Assembly (NCBI GenBank): GCA_035461385.1
Contig: DATHVI010000090.1
Span: 1 to 11,160 of the forward strand
Direction: 5' to 3'
DNA: 11,160 nt
DNA from: DATHVI01 sp035461385
GTDB taxonomy: Bacteria > Actinomycetota > Thermoleophilia > Solirubrobacterales > 70-9
Below the pieces are notes generated by a model that had not been told where the DNA came from, did no database searches, and saw only the letters and a list, made by a program, of their open reading frames with translations. A program made the translations under genes and the position numbers. The stretch's first letter is position 1; each line of letters opens with the position of its first letter. Shown here in pieces: positions 1 to 6,448 of this stretch.

Positions 1-64
1 CACGCGGGCAGTCACCGTGCGGTGCCAGGCGCGCCCGGGCGCTCGCCGATTCCCGGCCGTACTC

Positions 65-946
65 ATGGCGGGCAGCAATGACGCCCGACCCCCCGTCTCG
101 GTGATCGTCCCGTTCCGGGGCGACGGCGCCGCGGCCGCCCGGACGCTGGCCACGCTCGCCCGCCTCGACGTCGGACCCGGCGGCGAGGTCGTGATCGCCG
201 ACAACAGCGACCACGCCGTGCTCGCCACGGCCCCCGCGCCCGCGGCGCCGATCGCGGTCGTCCGCGCCGGGCTCGAGCGCTCCGCCTACCACGCGCGCAA
301 CGTCGCCGCGCGCCGCGCCCGGGGCGAATGGCTGCTGTTCTGCGACGCCGACTGCGTCCCCGAGCCGGGCCTCCTCGACGCCTACTTCGAGGCCCCGATC
401 GGCGAGCGATGCGGAGCGCTCGCGGGCGAGATCGTCGCCGACCAGCGCCAGTCGGCGCTGCTTGCGCGCTACTCGCGCGACCGGCGGTTCCTGAGCCAGA
501 CCGGGGGCATCCATGGGCGCGAGGGAGGCGCCGCGGCGACCGCGAACCTGCTCGTCCGCCGGGCCGCCTTCGAGGCGGTCGGCGGGTTCGCGGAGGGGAT
601 CCGCTCCGGCGGGGACATCGACCTCTGCTGGCGGATCGCCGCCGCCGGGTGGACGCTTGAGCACCGGCCCGCGGCGAGGGTCGTCCACCGCCATCGCGAG
701 TCGCTCGCCGGGTTCGTCGCCCAGGTGGCGCGCTACGGCGCCGGCGCCCGCTGGCTCGACGCCCGTCACCCGGGCTCATCGCCACGCTGGCCACTCGCCG
801 CCGGGCTCGCCGGCAGCGTCCGCGACATCGCCGCGCACCTGCGCCGCGGCCGGATCGAGCCGGCGCTATATCGGGCGATCGACGGCCTCGGCCTGATCGC
901 CCACAATGTCGGCTACCTCGGGTCGAACCGGGCGCCGCGGCTCTGA
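65..946 (+). CDS. Family 2 glycosyltransferase (GT-A fold)
   Basis: Predicted to move a sugar from a nucleotide-sugar donor to a glycan or lipid acceptor; donor and acceptor cannot be told from sequence. Seen in the 293-residue product: the GT2 opening strand VSVIVPFRGDG (11-21), a second strand ending in IADNSD (44-49), ARN (77-79), the metal/nucleotide-binding DxD as CDAD (93-96), and the acceptor-side GGDIDLCWR motif in the C-terminal half. No clear membrane helices, so probably cytoplasmic or peripheral. The ATG at 65 is chosen because the GT2 strand starts about 11 residues later; an in-frame GTG at 17 would add 16 Arg/Pro-rich residues with no family match. No Shine-Dalgarno is visible for either. 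It converges with the gerW-like gene, 17 bp away. The rfbFG genes elsewhere in the window could feed the same glycan, but nothing links them directly. Confidence 0.88.
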   Translation: MAGSNDARPPVSVIVPFRGDGAAAARTLATLARLDVGPGGEVVIADNSDHAVLATAPAPAAPIAVVRAGLERSAYHARNVAARRARGEWLLFCDADCVPEPGLLDAYFEAPIGERCGALAGEIVADQRQSALLARYSRDRRFLSQTGGIHGREGGAAATANLLVRRAAFEAVGGFAEGIRSGGDIDLCWRIAAAGWTLEHRPAARVVHRHRESLAGFVAQVARYGAGARWLDARHPGSSPRWPLAAGLAGSVRDIAAHLRRGRIEPALYRAIDGLGLIAHNVGYLGSNRAPRL

Positions 947-963
947 TCGACGGTCGGCGGGGC

Positions 964-1290
964 TCAGCGCCGTCGCATGGCGGCGAGCAGCGCCACCGCC
1001 GCGAGCGCGAGCAGCGCCTGGAGGGCGATCCGGGTGACGTCGGGCGCCGGCACCCAGCTCACCTCGCCGTCCTTGATCACCAGCGCCCCGACCGGCCGGG
1101 CGCCGACGCCGAACCCGGCGCCGCCGCCGGAGCCCTCGCCCTCGGGCCCTTCGCCGCTGCCGCCTCCGCCTCCGCCGCCGACCGCGGCGGCCGGGATCAC
1201 GGTCACCCCGTCGGCCTGGTGGGGGTCGCCGTAGACGCGCTTGACCGTGATCGCGTCGCGGGCCTTTGCGATCGTCTCCTCGACGTCCAT
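964..1290 (-). CDS. GerW/YtfJ-family protein with C-terminal membrane helix
   Basis: Small protein (108 residues) of the GerW (Spore_YtfJ) family. In Bacillus the founding member is a spore protein needed for germination; actinobacterial members have no settled role. Seen: a short N-terminal helix (MDVEETIAKARD), VYGDP then GVTVIPAAAVG (the family's conserved beta segment), a Gly/Glu/Ser-rich stretch at about 38-60, the conserved ARPVGALVIKDGEV (63-76), then a hydrophobic C-terminal segment (about 86-104) ending in Arg residues that looks like a single membrane anchor. The ATG start is firm because an AGGAGG site lies 5 nt upstream. It is the last gene of an apparent operon behind the HIT hydrolase and the lipid kinase, separated from the HIT stop by 34 bp. 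The association with a lipid kinase and the membrane tail suggest a membrane-envelope role, which is inference. Confidence 0.85.
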   Translation of the reverse strand: MDVEETIAKARDAITVKRVYGDPHQADGVTVIPAAAVGGGGGGGSGEGPEGEGSGGGAGFGVGARPVGALVIKDGEVSWVPAPDVTRIALQALLALAAVALLAAMRRR

Positions 1291-1295
1291 CCGAG

Positions 1296-1301
1296 CCTCC
1301 T
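1296..1301 (-). promoter_or_regulatory. Strong Shine-Dalgarno site of the GerW-like gene
   Basis: On the minus strand AAAGGAGG precedes the ATG at 1290, with 5 nt between AGGAGG and the start. It is the best ribosome-binding site in the window and fixes the start of the GerW-like gene. It contrasts with the neighbouring genes, several of which have none. Confidence 0.85.
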
Positions 1302-1324
1302 TTCGCTCGCTCGCGGGCCTGAGG

Positions 1325-1762
1325 TCAGCGTTGCACACCGGCGACGGCGCGGCGGATCGCCTCGCCTGTCGTGCGGACGTGCTCGGCGCCCTCGTACTTG
1401 CGCCGCGGCCAGAAGAAGCCCCGCAGGCCGTCCCTGCGGTTGCGGGGGACGACGTGGATGTGGAAGTGCGGAACCGACTGGCTGACGACGTTGTTCGCGG
1501 CGACGAAGGCCCCCTGCGACTCCATCGCCTCGCGAACCGCCACCGACAGGGTGCGCGCGTTTGCGAACAGCGCCGACAGCAGCCGGTCGGGGAGGTCCCA
1601 GATCGCCTCGTGGTGGTCACGGGGGACGAGCAGCGCGTGGCCCGGGAAGAGCGGCCGGTTGTCGAGGAAGGCGAGCGACGCGTCGTCCTCGAACACGACC
1701 TCCGCATCGGCCTCGCCGGCGATGATCGCGCAGAAGGCGCAGTCGGGGTCGCGGCTGTGCAC
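1325..1762 (-). CDS. HIT-family nucleotide hydrolase (HinT-like)
   Basis: Histidine-triad protein of 145 residues, the usual size for HinT-like purine nucleoside phosphoramidases, which hydrolyse AMP-linked substrates in the cytoplasm. Seen: the HIT signature HFHIHVV with triad histidines at 99, 101 and 103 (101 expected to be the nucleophile), N-terminal CAFC (8-11) typical of the zinc-binding HIT subgroup, and the conserved LVPRDHH segment (45-51). The true substrate is unknown. The start is a GTG; there is no Shine-Dalgarno, but TAGAGT lies exactly 6 nt before the GTG on the minus strand, so a leaderless transcript is possible even though the gene also sits 49 bp behind the lipid kinase. 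It is a different subfamily from the HIT protein at 4321-4812. Confidence 0.9.
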   Translation of the reverse strand: MHSRDPDCAFCAIIAGEADAEVVFEDDASLAFLDNRPLFPGHALLVPRDHHEAIWDLPDRLLSALFANARTLSVAVREAMESQGAFVAANNVVSQSVPHFHIHVVPRNRRDGLRGFFWPRRKYEGAEHVRTTGEAIRRAVAGVQR

Positions 1763-1768
1763 GGGCGC

Positions 1769-1774
1769 ACTCTA
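1769..1774 (-). promoter_or_regulatory. Candidate -10 element for leaderless HIT gene
   Basis: TAGAGT on the minus strand, 6 nt before the GTG at 1762, which would put the transcription start at or next to the start codon. No convincing -35 hexamer is seen. The call rests on the same arrangement recurring in front of other genes here. Confidence 0.4.
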
Positions 1775-1811
1775 GCCATGGGGACGAGCCGGATCCCGGT
1801 GCGGACGACCC

Positions 1812-2825
1812 TCAGGCGACGATAGTCAGCGCGCCGGGCTCGATCCCGAGCTCGAGCTCGCCGTGCTCGCCGATGTAGTCGCCGTCGACCTGGACCGGGA
1901 ACAGCCGCGGCCGCCGATCGCGGTCGCGCGAGGTCGACTCGATCCGGCCCTCGGTGATCCCGCTGAAGTGCTCGATCTTGCGGTGGCGCGGAATCCGCAG
2001 CCGCTCGTTCAGCGCCCGAAGGGCGATCGTCGGCACGTCGCGCTGGGCGGCGCGGCGGAGGACGGCGGCCGACAGGGTCCCGTTGTCGAGCGCCGCGTCC
2101 TCGCAGATCCGGATCGGCTGGTGCCGGAAGTAGCTGAACGGGTCCGAGTTCTGGGCGACCACCGTCACACCCTCGGCCGAGCCCGCATCGGCCTCGAAGC
2201 GCATCCGCACCGGGTCGATCAGGTACTGGGAGTAGAAGCTCGAGAGCGCGGCCCAGGTGTAGAACCATGCGCCGCCGCGGGCCTTGAGCCGGGGGTGGGA
2301 GTCGACCTTGCAGGCGCTCGAGGCGTCGAGCCCGGCGCCGCAGGCGAACAGGAACCGCCGCCCGTTGGCGATCCCGAGGTCGATCCTGCGGGGCCGGAAG
2401 TCGTCGGCGAGGGCGAGCATGTGCTCGGTCGCGTCGACGACGTCGTTCGGGATCCCGAGCGTCCGGCAGACGACGTTGGTCGAGCCGCCGGGGAGGATCG
2501 AGACCGGGATGTCGGTGCCGGCGAGGCCGTTGGCGATCTCGTTCAGCGTCCCGTCGCCGCCGAAGGCGACGACGACGTCGTAGCCGTCCTCGCGAACCTC
2601 GCGCGAGATCTCGGTCGCGTGGTTCTGGGCCCGGGTCGAGATCGCCTCGACCTCGTAGCGCCCCTGGAGCGCGTAGACGACGAGGTTCTTGAGCCGGTCG
2701 GAGACCGTCGTCGCGTACGGGTTGACGACGATCAGCATCCGCTTCTTCGCCACCCGGCGGGGGCTCGCGCTCCCGTTCGGGGAGGCCGCGGAACGTGGCG
2801 GAGAGGGGGCCGTCGCGGGATTCAC
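1812..2825 (-). CDS. Diacylglycerol kinase-family lipid kinase (DagK/YegS/BmrU)
   Basis: Predicted to phosphorylate diacylglycerol or a related lipid with ATP, recycling lipid headgroups into phosphatidic acid at the inner membrane. Seen: NPYAT (35-39), the catalytic nucleotide-binding GGDGTLNE (89-96), the PGGSTN segment (112-117) typical of actinobacterial members, and a C-terminal beta domain with FPVQVDGDYIG near the end. No transmembrane segment. The start is uncertain: GTG 2825 gives 337 residues with a Pro/Ser-rich leader of weaker codon bias; TTG 2828, GTG 2753 (MAKKRML) and ATG 2738 are in frame. The 2753/2738 starts give the usual family length of about 310, and none has a good Shine-Dalgarno. 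The stop is firm. It lies 76 bp downstream of the phosphomannomutase and 49 bp upstream of the HIT gene, probably one transcription unit. Confidence 0.88.
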   Translation of the reverse strand: MNPATAPSPPRSAASPNGSASPRRVAKKRMLIVVNPYATTVSDRLKNLVVYALQGRYEVEAISTRAQNHATEISREVREDGYDVVVAFGGDGTLNEIANGLAGTDIPVSILPGGSTNVVCRTLGIPNDVVDATEHMLALADDFRPRRIDLGIANGRRFLFACGAGLDASSACKVDSHPRLKARGGAWFYTWAALSSFYSQYLIDPVRMRFEADAGSAEGVTVVAQNSDPFSYFRHQPIRICEDAALDNGTLSAAVLRRAAQRDVPTIALRALNERLRIPRHRKIEHFSGITEGRIESTSRDRDRRPRLFPVQVDGDYIGEHGELELGIEPGALTIVA

Positions 2826-2901
2826 CAACGGTTGATAACCCCACTCGCCGCAGCGGTTACCGGTTCTCCGAGCCCGCCGGTGAACATCGATCCGCCGATC
2901 C

Positions 2902-4266
2902 CTACGACCGAATTAGCGCCAGGACCCGATCGCGCTTTTGCTCCATGTCCTCGCGCGAGATGAGCGACTCGAGGTTGAGGCGCAGGAGGGGCTCGGTGTT
3001 CGAGGGGCGGACGTTGAAGTGCCATTCGGGATAGTCGACGGATACCCCGTCGAGCCACGAAATCTCGCCGTCGGAGAATCCCTCCGCAAGCTCGCGCATC
3101 TTCGCCTCCTGGTCGGCGACCTCGGAGTTGATCTCGCCGGAGATGAAGTAGCGCTCGCGGAGGTCGCGGACGAGCTCCGAGAGCGGCCGGCCCTCGACCG
3201 AGAGCAGCTCGAGGATCAGCAGCGCCGGGATCGTGCCCGAGTCGGCGCACCAGAAGTCGCGGAAGTAGTAGTGGCCGGAGACCTCGCCCCCGAACGCGCC
3301 GCCGTGCTCGCGCATGCCGATCTTGAAGAACGCGTGCCCGACCCGGTTGACGCGCGAGATGCCGCCGTGCTCGGCGACGACGTCGGGCACCGCGCGGCTG
3401 GCGCGGACGTCGTAGAGGATCGTCGCTCCGGGCCGCTTGCGCAGGACCTGCTTCGCGAGCAGGGTAGTGAGGAAGTCACCGTCGACGAAGTCGCCGCGGT
3501 CGTCGATGAAGAAGCAGCGGTCGGCGTCGCCGTCCCAGGCGATTCCGAGCTCGGCGCCCTCGGCGAGGACGCGGTCGACGACGAACCGGCGGTTCTCGGG
3601 CAGCAGCGGGTTCGGCTCGTGGTCGGGGAACTCGCCGTCCGGGACCCAGTAGGTCTCGACCGGCTCGATCCCGAGGCGATCGAGCAGCGGCCCGACCATC
3701 GGGCCGGCCATCCCGTTGCCGCCGTCGACGACCACCCGCAGCCGCCGGATCGCGTCGGGGTCGATCACCCCGAGGACGTGACGGTGGAAGTCGTCGTAGA
3801 CATCGACGTCGGTGACCGAGCCGCCCCCGTGAGCGTCACCGAGCCCGGCCTCGATCTCGTCACGGACGTCGCCGATCCCGGCATCCCCCGACAGCGCCAG
3901 CGCTCCCTCGCGGACCAGCTTGACGCCGGTGTACGCCTTCGGGTTGTGCGAGGCGGTGACCATCGCCCCGCCGTCGAGCTCGCGCGAGCCGACGAGGAAG
4001 TAGAGCATCTCGGTCGCGACCATCCCCGCGTCGAGCACCTCGCAGCCCTCGGCGACGAGCCCGTCACGCAGGCGCCCGCTCATCTCCGGCGCCTCGAGGC
4101 GCATGTCGCGGCCGAGTCCGACGCTCAGCTCGCTCGGCTGCTTGTCGCGCAACCGGGCGAGAACGCGGGCGAACGCCCGCCCGACGAGGTAAGCCGTCTC
4201 CCCGTCCATCTCCGAGCCGTAGAGGCCACGGATGTCGTAGGCCTTGAAGATCCGGGGATCAATCAA
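2902..4266 (-). CDS. manB: Phosphomannomutase/phosphoglucomutase
   Basis: Alpha-D-phosphohexomutase interconverting mannose-6-P/mannose-1-P and glucose-6-P/glucose-1-P, the entry to GDP-mannose and glucose nucleotide sugars. All four active-site blocks are present in the 454-residue product: catalytic phosphoserine loop TASHNP (104-109, Ser106), metal loop DGDADR (245-250), sugar-selectivity loop GEVSGH (327-332) and phosphate-binding loop RPSNTEP (420-426). The length is normal for bacterial ManB/AlgC. The N-terminus IDPRIFKAYDIRG is conserved, so the start must lie just before it. The only in-frame start nearby is TTG at 4266. A better-looking ATG at 4276, next to a GGAGGAG tract, is out of frame by a 4-bp duplication. 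Its product glucose-1-P is also the substrate of RfbF in this window. It follows the HIT gene by 54 bp. Confidence 0.95.
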   Translation of the reverse strand: MIDPRIFKAYDIRGLYGSEMDGETAYLVGRAFARVLARLRDKQPSELSVGLGRDMRLEAPEMSGRLRDGLVAEGCEVLDAGMVATEMLYFLVGSRELDGGAMVTASHNPKAYTGVKLVREGALALSGDAGIGDVRDEIEAGLGDAHGGGSVTDVDVYDDFHRHVLGVIDPDAIRRLRVVVDGGNGMAGPMVGPLLDRLGIEPVETYWVPDGEFPDHEPNPLLPENRRFVVDRVLAEGAELGIAWDGDADRCFFIDDRGDFVDGDFLTTLLAKQVLRKRPGATILYDVRASRAVPDVVAEHGGISRVNRVGHAFFKIGMREHGGAFGGEVSGHYYFRDFWCADSGTIPALLILELLSVEGRPLSELVRDLRERYFISGEINSEVADQEAKMRELAEGFSDGEISWLDGVSVDYPEWHFNVRPSNTEPLLRLNLESLISREDMEQKRDRVLALIRS

Positions 4267-4267
4267 T
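4258..4267 (-). repeat. Tandem ATTG tetranucleotide at phosphomannomutase start
   Basis: The minus strand reads ATTGATTGAT across the start codon (two full ATTG units plus AT). With one unit removed, the upstream ATG at 4276 would read MSGIDPRIF in frame with the phosphomannomutase; with two units that ATG runs into TGA after five codons, and translation must start at TTG 4266. Confidence 0.75.
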
Positions 4268-4268
4268 G

Positions 4269-4308
4269 CCCGACATCTCCTCCGCTCCCCGCGTCCGGGG
4301 ATGTCGGG
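4269..4308 (-). promoter_or_regulatory. Hairpin over the phosphomannomutase ribosome-binding region
   Basis: In the minus-strand transcript, CCCGACATC (4308-4300) pairs perfectly over 9 bp with GATGTCGGG (4277-4269), followed by a C/A mismatch and two more pairs. The 3' arm carries part of the GGAGGAG tract and the out-of-frame ATG, and the arm ends 2 nt before the TTG start. A nested CCCCG-GACG-CGGGG hairpin (4300-4287) is an alternative inner fold that would leave the Shine-Dalgarno-like tract in a bulge. There is no T-run, so an ordinary intrinsic terminator for the upstream HIT gene is less likely, although a U-less terminator cannot be excluded. Confidence 0.5.
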
Positions 4309-4320
4309 GTTTGCGTGGGC

Positions 4321-4812
4321 TCAGTCAAAGGCGCCTCGCAGGGCCTCGTAGGTCTGCTCCAGGGTCTGGGGCATGACCCGGGTGTCGGCGAGGACGGGCA
4401 TGAAGTTCGTGTCGCCGCCCCAGCGGGGAACGACGTGCATGTGGATATGGTGCTCGACCCCGGCCCCGGCGACGCGGCCCTGGTTGAAGCCGACGTTGTA
4501 GCCGTGCGGGGAGTAGCGCTCCTCGAGCGCAGTCATCGCCCGCTGGGCGAGCGCCATCATCTCGGCCACCGTCTCCGGGTCGAGTGCGGGCAGGGTGCTG
4601 AGGTGCTGGTAGGGAGCGACCATCAGGTGCCCGTTCGTGTACGGGTAGAGGTTGAGGATCACGAAGCAGCGCTCGCCCCGGTGGACGATCAGATTCGCCT
4701 CGTCGTCTTCCTCCGCGGCCTTGGCGCAGAAGATGCACTCGTCGTCGGAGTCCTTCGCCGCGTCCTTCACGTAGGCGAGGCGCCAGGGCGCCCAGATCCG
4801 CTCGGTGGCCAC
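4321..4812 (-). CDS. HIT-family Ap4A phosphorylase-like protein
   Basis: Histidine-triad protein of 163 residues resembling the mycobacterial Ap4A phosphorylase Rv2613c, which splits diadenosine tetraphosphate with phosphate. Seen: N-terminal ERIWAPWRLAYV (4-15), zinc-type CIFC (26-29), NLYPYTNGHLMV (54-65), then GFNQGRVAGAG followed by HHIHMHVVPRW with triad histidines at 122, 124 and 126. The NQG/G-rich loop and PRWGGDTNF after the triad are hallmarks of this subgroup and separate it from the HIT protein at 1325-1762. The start is placed at GTG 4812 because the conserved ERLWAPWR-type N-terminus follows at once; a longer frame from 4869 adds only an Arg-rich stretch. TAGGAT lies 8 nt upstream. 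It is followed by the phosphomannomutase on the same strand. The exact reaction is inferred from family resemblance. Confidence 0.9.
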   Translation of the reverse strand: MATERIWAPWRLAYVKDAAKDSDDECIFCAKAAEEDDEANLIVHRGERCFVILNLYPYTNGHLMVAPYQHLSTLPALDPETVAEMMALAQRAMTALEERYSPHGYNVGFNQGRVAGAGVEHHIHMHVVPRWGGDTNFMPVLADTRVMPQTLEQTYEALRGAFD

Positions 4813-4820
4813 ACCGGCGC

Positions 4821-4826
4821 ATCCTA
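4821..4826 (-). promoter_or_regulatory. Candidate -10 element of HIT gene
   Basis: TAGGAT on the minus strand, 8 nt before GTG 4812; transcription would begin within a base or two of the start codon. AGGA inside the same hexamer could alternatively act as a weak Shine-Dalgarno. No -35 is recognisable. Confidence 0.4.
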
Positions 4827-4908
4827 GTCGTACCCGCGCCGGGCGCCGCTCTCGCTGGGCACGCGGCACCGCTGCCGGCAGGCGGGCGCGCGGACGCGCG
4901 GCCGCCGT

Positions 4909-4937
4909 GGCGGCCGAGCGCGACGCGGCCGGCCGCC
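4909..4937 (-). terminator. Possible GC hairpin downstream of mgtE
   Basis: A perfect 7-bp inverted repeat, GGCGGCC / GGCCGCC, with a 15-nt loop lies about 20 bp after the mgtE stop. It has no T-tract, so it would be at best a U-less actinobacterial-type terminator. In DNA this GC-rich such repeats arise easily by chance. Confidence 0.25.
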
Positions 4938-4956
4938 TCCGCCACCGGTGGTCGGG

Positions 4957-6252
4957 CTATAGCACGATGACCTGGGCGATCCCGAAGTAGATCAGCAGCC
5001 CGGTGGCGTCGACCAGGGTGGTGACGAGCGGCGCGCTGACCACGGCGGGATCGATCCCGACCTTCGACGCGACCAGCGGCAGCATCCCGCCGACCAGCGT
5101 CGCCCAGGTGCAGGTCGCGAGCAGCGAGAGCGACACGACCTCGGCGATCTCGCGGTCGAACAGGATCGTGATCAGCGGGAACCCGACGACCGCGAACACC
5201 GCCCCGAGCATCAGCCCGACCCGCACCTCGCGCGCGAGCACCGAGGGGAGGTCACGGATCCGCACGTCGCCGACCGCGAGCGCGCGGGTGATCGTCGTCG
5301 CCGCCTGGGCGCCGCAGTTGCCGCCGGTGCCGATCAGCAGCGGGATGAACAGCGACAGCGTCACCACCTGCTCGAGGGTCGACTCGAACGCGCTCAGCAC
5401 CGAGACGGTGAGCGTCGCCGCGGCGACGAGCAGGGTCAGCCAGATGATCCGGCTGCGCACGATCTGGCGGACGGAGACCGAGAAATAGGGCGCCCGCAGG
5501 GGCTCGACGCCGCCGCCGGCTCGGGTGATGTCCTCGGTGTCCTCGATCTCGAGCACCTCGAGGGCGTCGTCGACGGTGACCAGCCCGAGCAGCCGATGCT
5601 CGCGGTCGACGACCGGCACCGCGAGCAGGTCGGCCTCCTGAATCAGGCGCGCGACCTTCTCCTGGTCGTCGTAGGCGCTGACCACCGGGTAGTCGACGTT
5701 CATCAGCTCGCTGACGCGCGCCTCCGGGTCGGCGAGGACGATGTCGCGGAGGCTGGTGACCCCGAGCAGCCGCCGCTGGCGGTCGCGAACCGGGAGCACG
5801 TAGAGGGTCTCGGCCTCGTGCCCGCGGGCGCGGACCCGCGCGAGCGCCTCGGATGCCGACTGACCGGCGTGGAGGCTCAAGACCTCCGGCGACATGATCC
5901 GGCCCGCGGACTCGGGTGGGTAGCCGAGCAGGTCGTCGGTCATCCAGCGCTCGCGCGGGCTGAGCTGGGCGAGCAGCCGCCTCGCCACCCCGGCGGGGAC
6001 CTCGTCGAGGAGCCGCGCCCGGTCGTCGGGCTCCATCTCGGCGACGAGCTCGCGGACCCGGTCGCTGGTCAGGGCGTCGACGAGTTCGGCCTGCTGCGGC
6101 GGGTCGAGGGCGTCGAACGCCATCGCCGCGACGTCCTTGCTCAGCTTCCGGAACCTGACCGCCCGGTCCTCCGGCTCGAGCCTTGCCAGCTCCTCGGCGA
6201 GCGCGAGGGTCTCCGCCGTTCGCATCTCCTCGGTGGGGGCCTCGACTTCCAC
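4957..6252 (-). CDS. mgtE: MgtE-type magnesium channel
   Basis: Homodimeric inner-membrane Mg2+ channel gated by cytoplasmic Mg2+. The 431-residue product shows the full MgtE layout: an N-terminal helical domain (about 15-115), two CBS domains (about 118-180 and 182-240), a plug helix region, then five membrane segments from about 265 to the end. The pore signature reads GTGGNCGAQ (308-316) against the common GTGGNAGSQ, and the C-terminal DPAVVSAPLVTT (401-412) holds the conserved Asp of the selectivity site. Length fits the family (about 450). The start is GTG 6252; ATG at 6225 is an alternative that removes nine poorly conserved residues. It is divergent from thrC. No M-box Mg2+ riboswitch is seen; the upstream DNA is instead occupied by the 62-bp repeats. 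Confidence 0.95.
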   Translation of the reverse strand: MEVEAPTEEMRTAETLALAEELARLEPEDRAVRFRKLSKDVAAMAFDALDPPQQAELVDALTSDRVRELVAEMEPDDRARLLDEVPAGVARRLLAQLSPRERWMTDDLLGYPPESAGRIMSPEVLSLHAGQSASEALARVRARGHEAETLYVLPVRDRQRRLLGVTSLRDIVLADPEARVSELMNVDYPVVSAYDDQEKVARLIQEADLLAVPVVDREHRLLGLVTVDDALEVLEIEDTEDITRAGGGVEPLRAPYFSVSVRQIVRSRIIWLTLLVAAATLTVSVLSAFESTLEQVVTLSLFIPLLIGTGGNCGAQAATTITRALAVGDVRIRDLPSVLAREVRVGLMLGAVFAVVGFPLITILFDREIAEVVSLSLLATCTWATLVGGMLPLVASKVGIDPAVVSAPLVTTLVDATGLLIYFGIAQVIVL

Positions 6253-6277
6253 GCCGCGCGCATCGTGTCACACGCCA

Positions 6278-6413
6278 CCGGGAACCTCTTGCGGCGGCTT
6301 CGCCGCCTCACATGCTGCTGCTGCGGCGCAACGCCGCCGCCGGGAACCTCTTGCGGCGGCTTCGCCGCCTCACATGCTGCTGCGGCGGCGCAACGCCGCC
6401 GCCGGGAGCCTCT
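6278..6413. repeat. Tandem 62-bp hairpin repeat, two copies plus fragment
   Basis: Copies at 6278-6339 and 6340-6401 match at 61 of 62 positions; the next 12 bases (6402-6413) repeat the unit's first 12 with one change. Each unit opens with CCGGGAACCTCTT and holds two hairpins: GCGGCG-GCTT-CGCCGC (6291-6306 in copy 1), and a stem around a CAA loop that is 9 bp in copy 2 (6382-6402) but reduced to 6 bp in copy 1 by the single T/G difference at 6322. The array fills the divergent space between mgtE and the thrC promoter. The period is not a multiple of three and the array lies outside recognisable genes, so it is not coding. It may be a REP/PU-type palindromic element; its identity is unknown. 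Confidence 0.85.
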
Positions 6414-6422
6414 GCCGACCCC

Positions 6423-6431
6423 TGGTATAGT
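6423..6431 (+). promoter_or_regulatory. Extended -10 promoter of the SAM riboswitch transcript
   Basis: TGGTATAGT matches the extended -10 consensus TGnTATAnT. It lies directly after the repeat array and about 18 bases before the riboswitch P1 stem, so transcription should begin near 6438. No good -35 is present, as expected for an extended -10 promoter; the -35 region falls inside the repeat fragment. Confidence 0.7.
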
Positions 6432-6448
6432 GCCCGCCACATAACGAC

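Noticed and set aside
1..81. Open frame from the left edge ending at TGA 79-81, overlapping the glycosyltransferase start
   Set aside because: It could be the end of an upstream gene, but 26 codons rich in Gly/Pro/Arg give no recognisable family match and GC-rich DNA has long open frames by chance.
964..2844. 626-codon minus-strand open frame covering gerW, HIT and lipid kinase regions
   Set aside because: Only its last 108 codons are a real gene. The rest is an Arg-rich shadow of the HIT and lipid kinase genes, as is common at this GC content.
2822..2887. 21-codon ORF on the minus strand (ATG 2887) ending in a GTGA overlap with the lipid kinase start
   Set aside because: No Shine-Dalgarno and no recognisable product; a coupling peptide is possible but the true lipid kinase start may be at 2753 or 2738, which would remove the overlap.
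2938..4827. Long plus-strand open frame opposite the phosphomannomutase and HIT genes
   Set aside because: It is the antisense of genes with full catalytic motifs, has Val/Asp/Glu-biased composition and no domain signature.
6278..6413. The tandem repeat as a CRISPR array or coding repeat
   Set aside because: Units abut with no unique spacers, and the 62-bp period is not a multiple of three.
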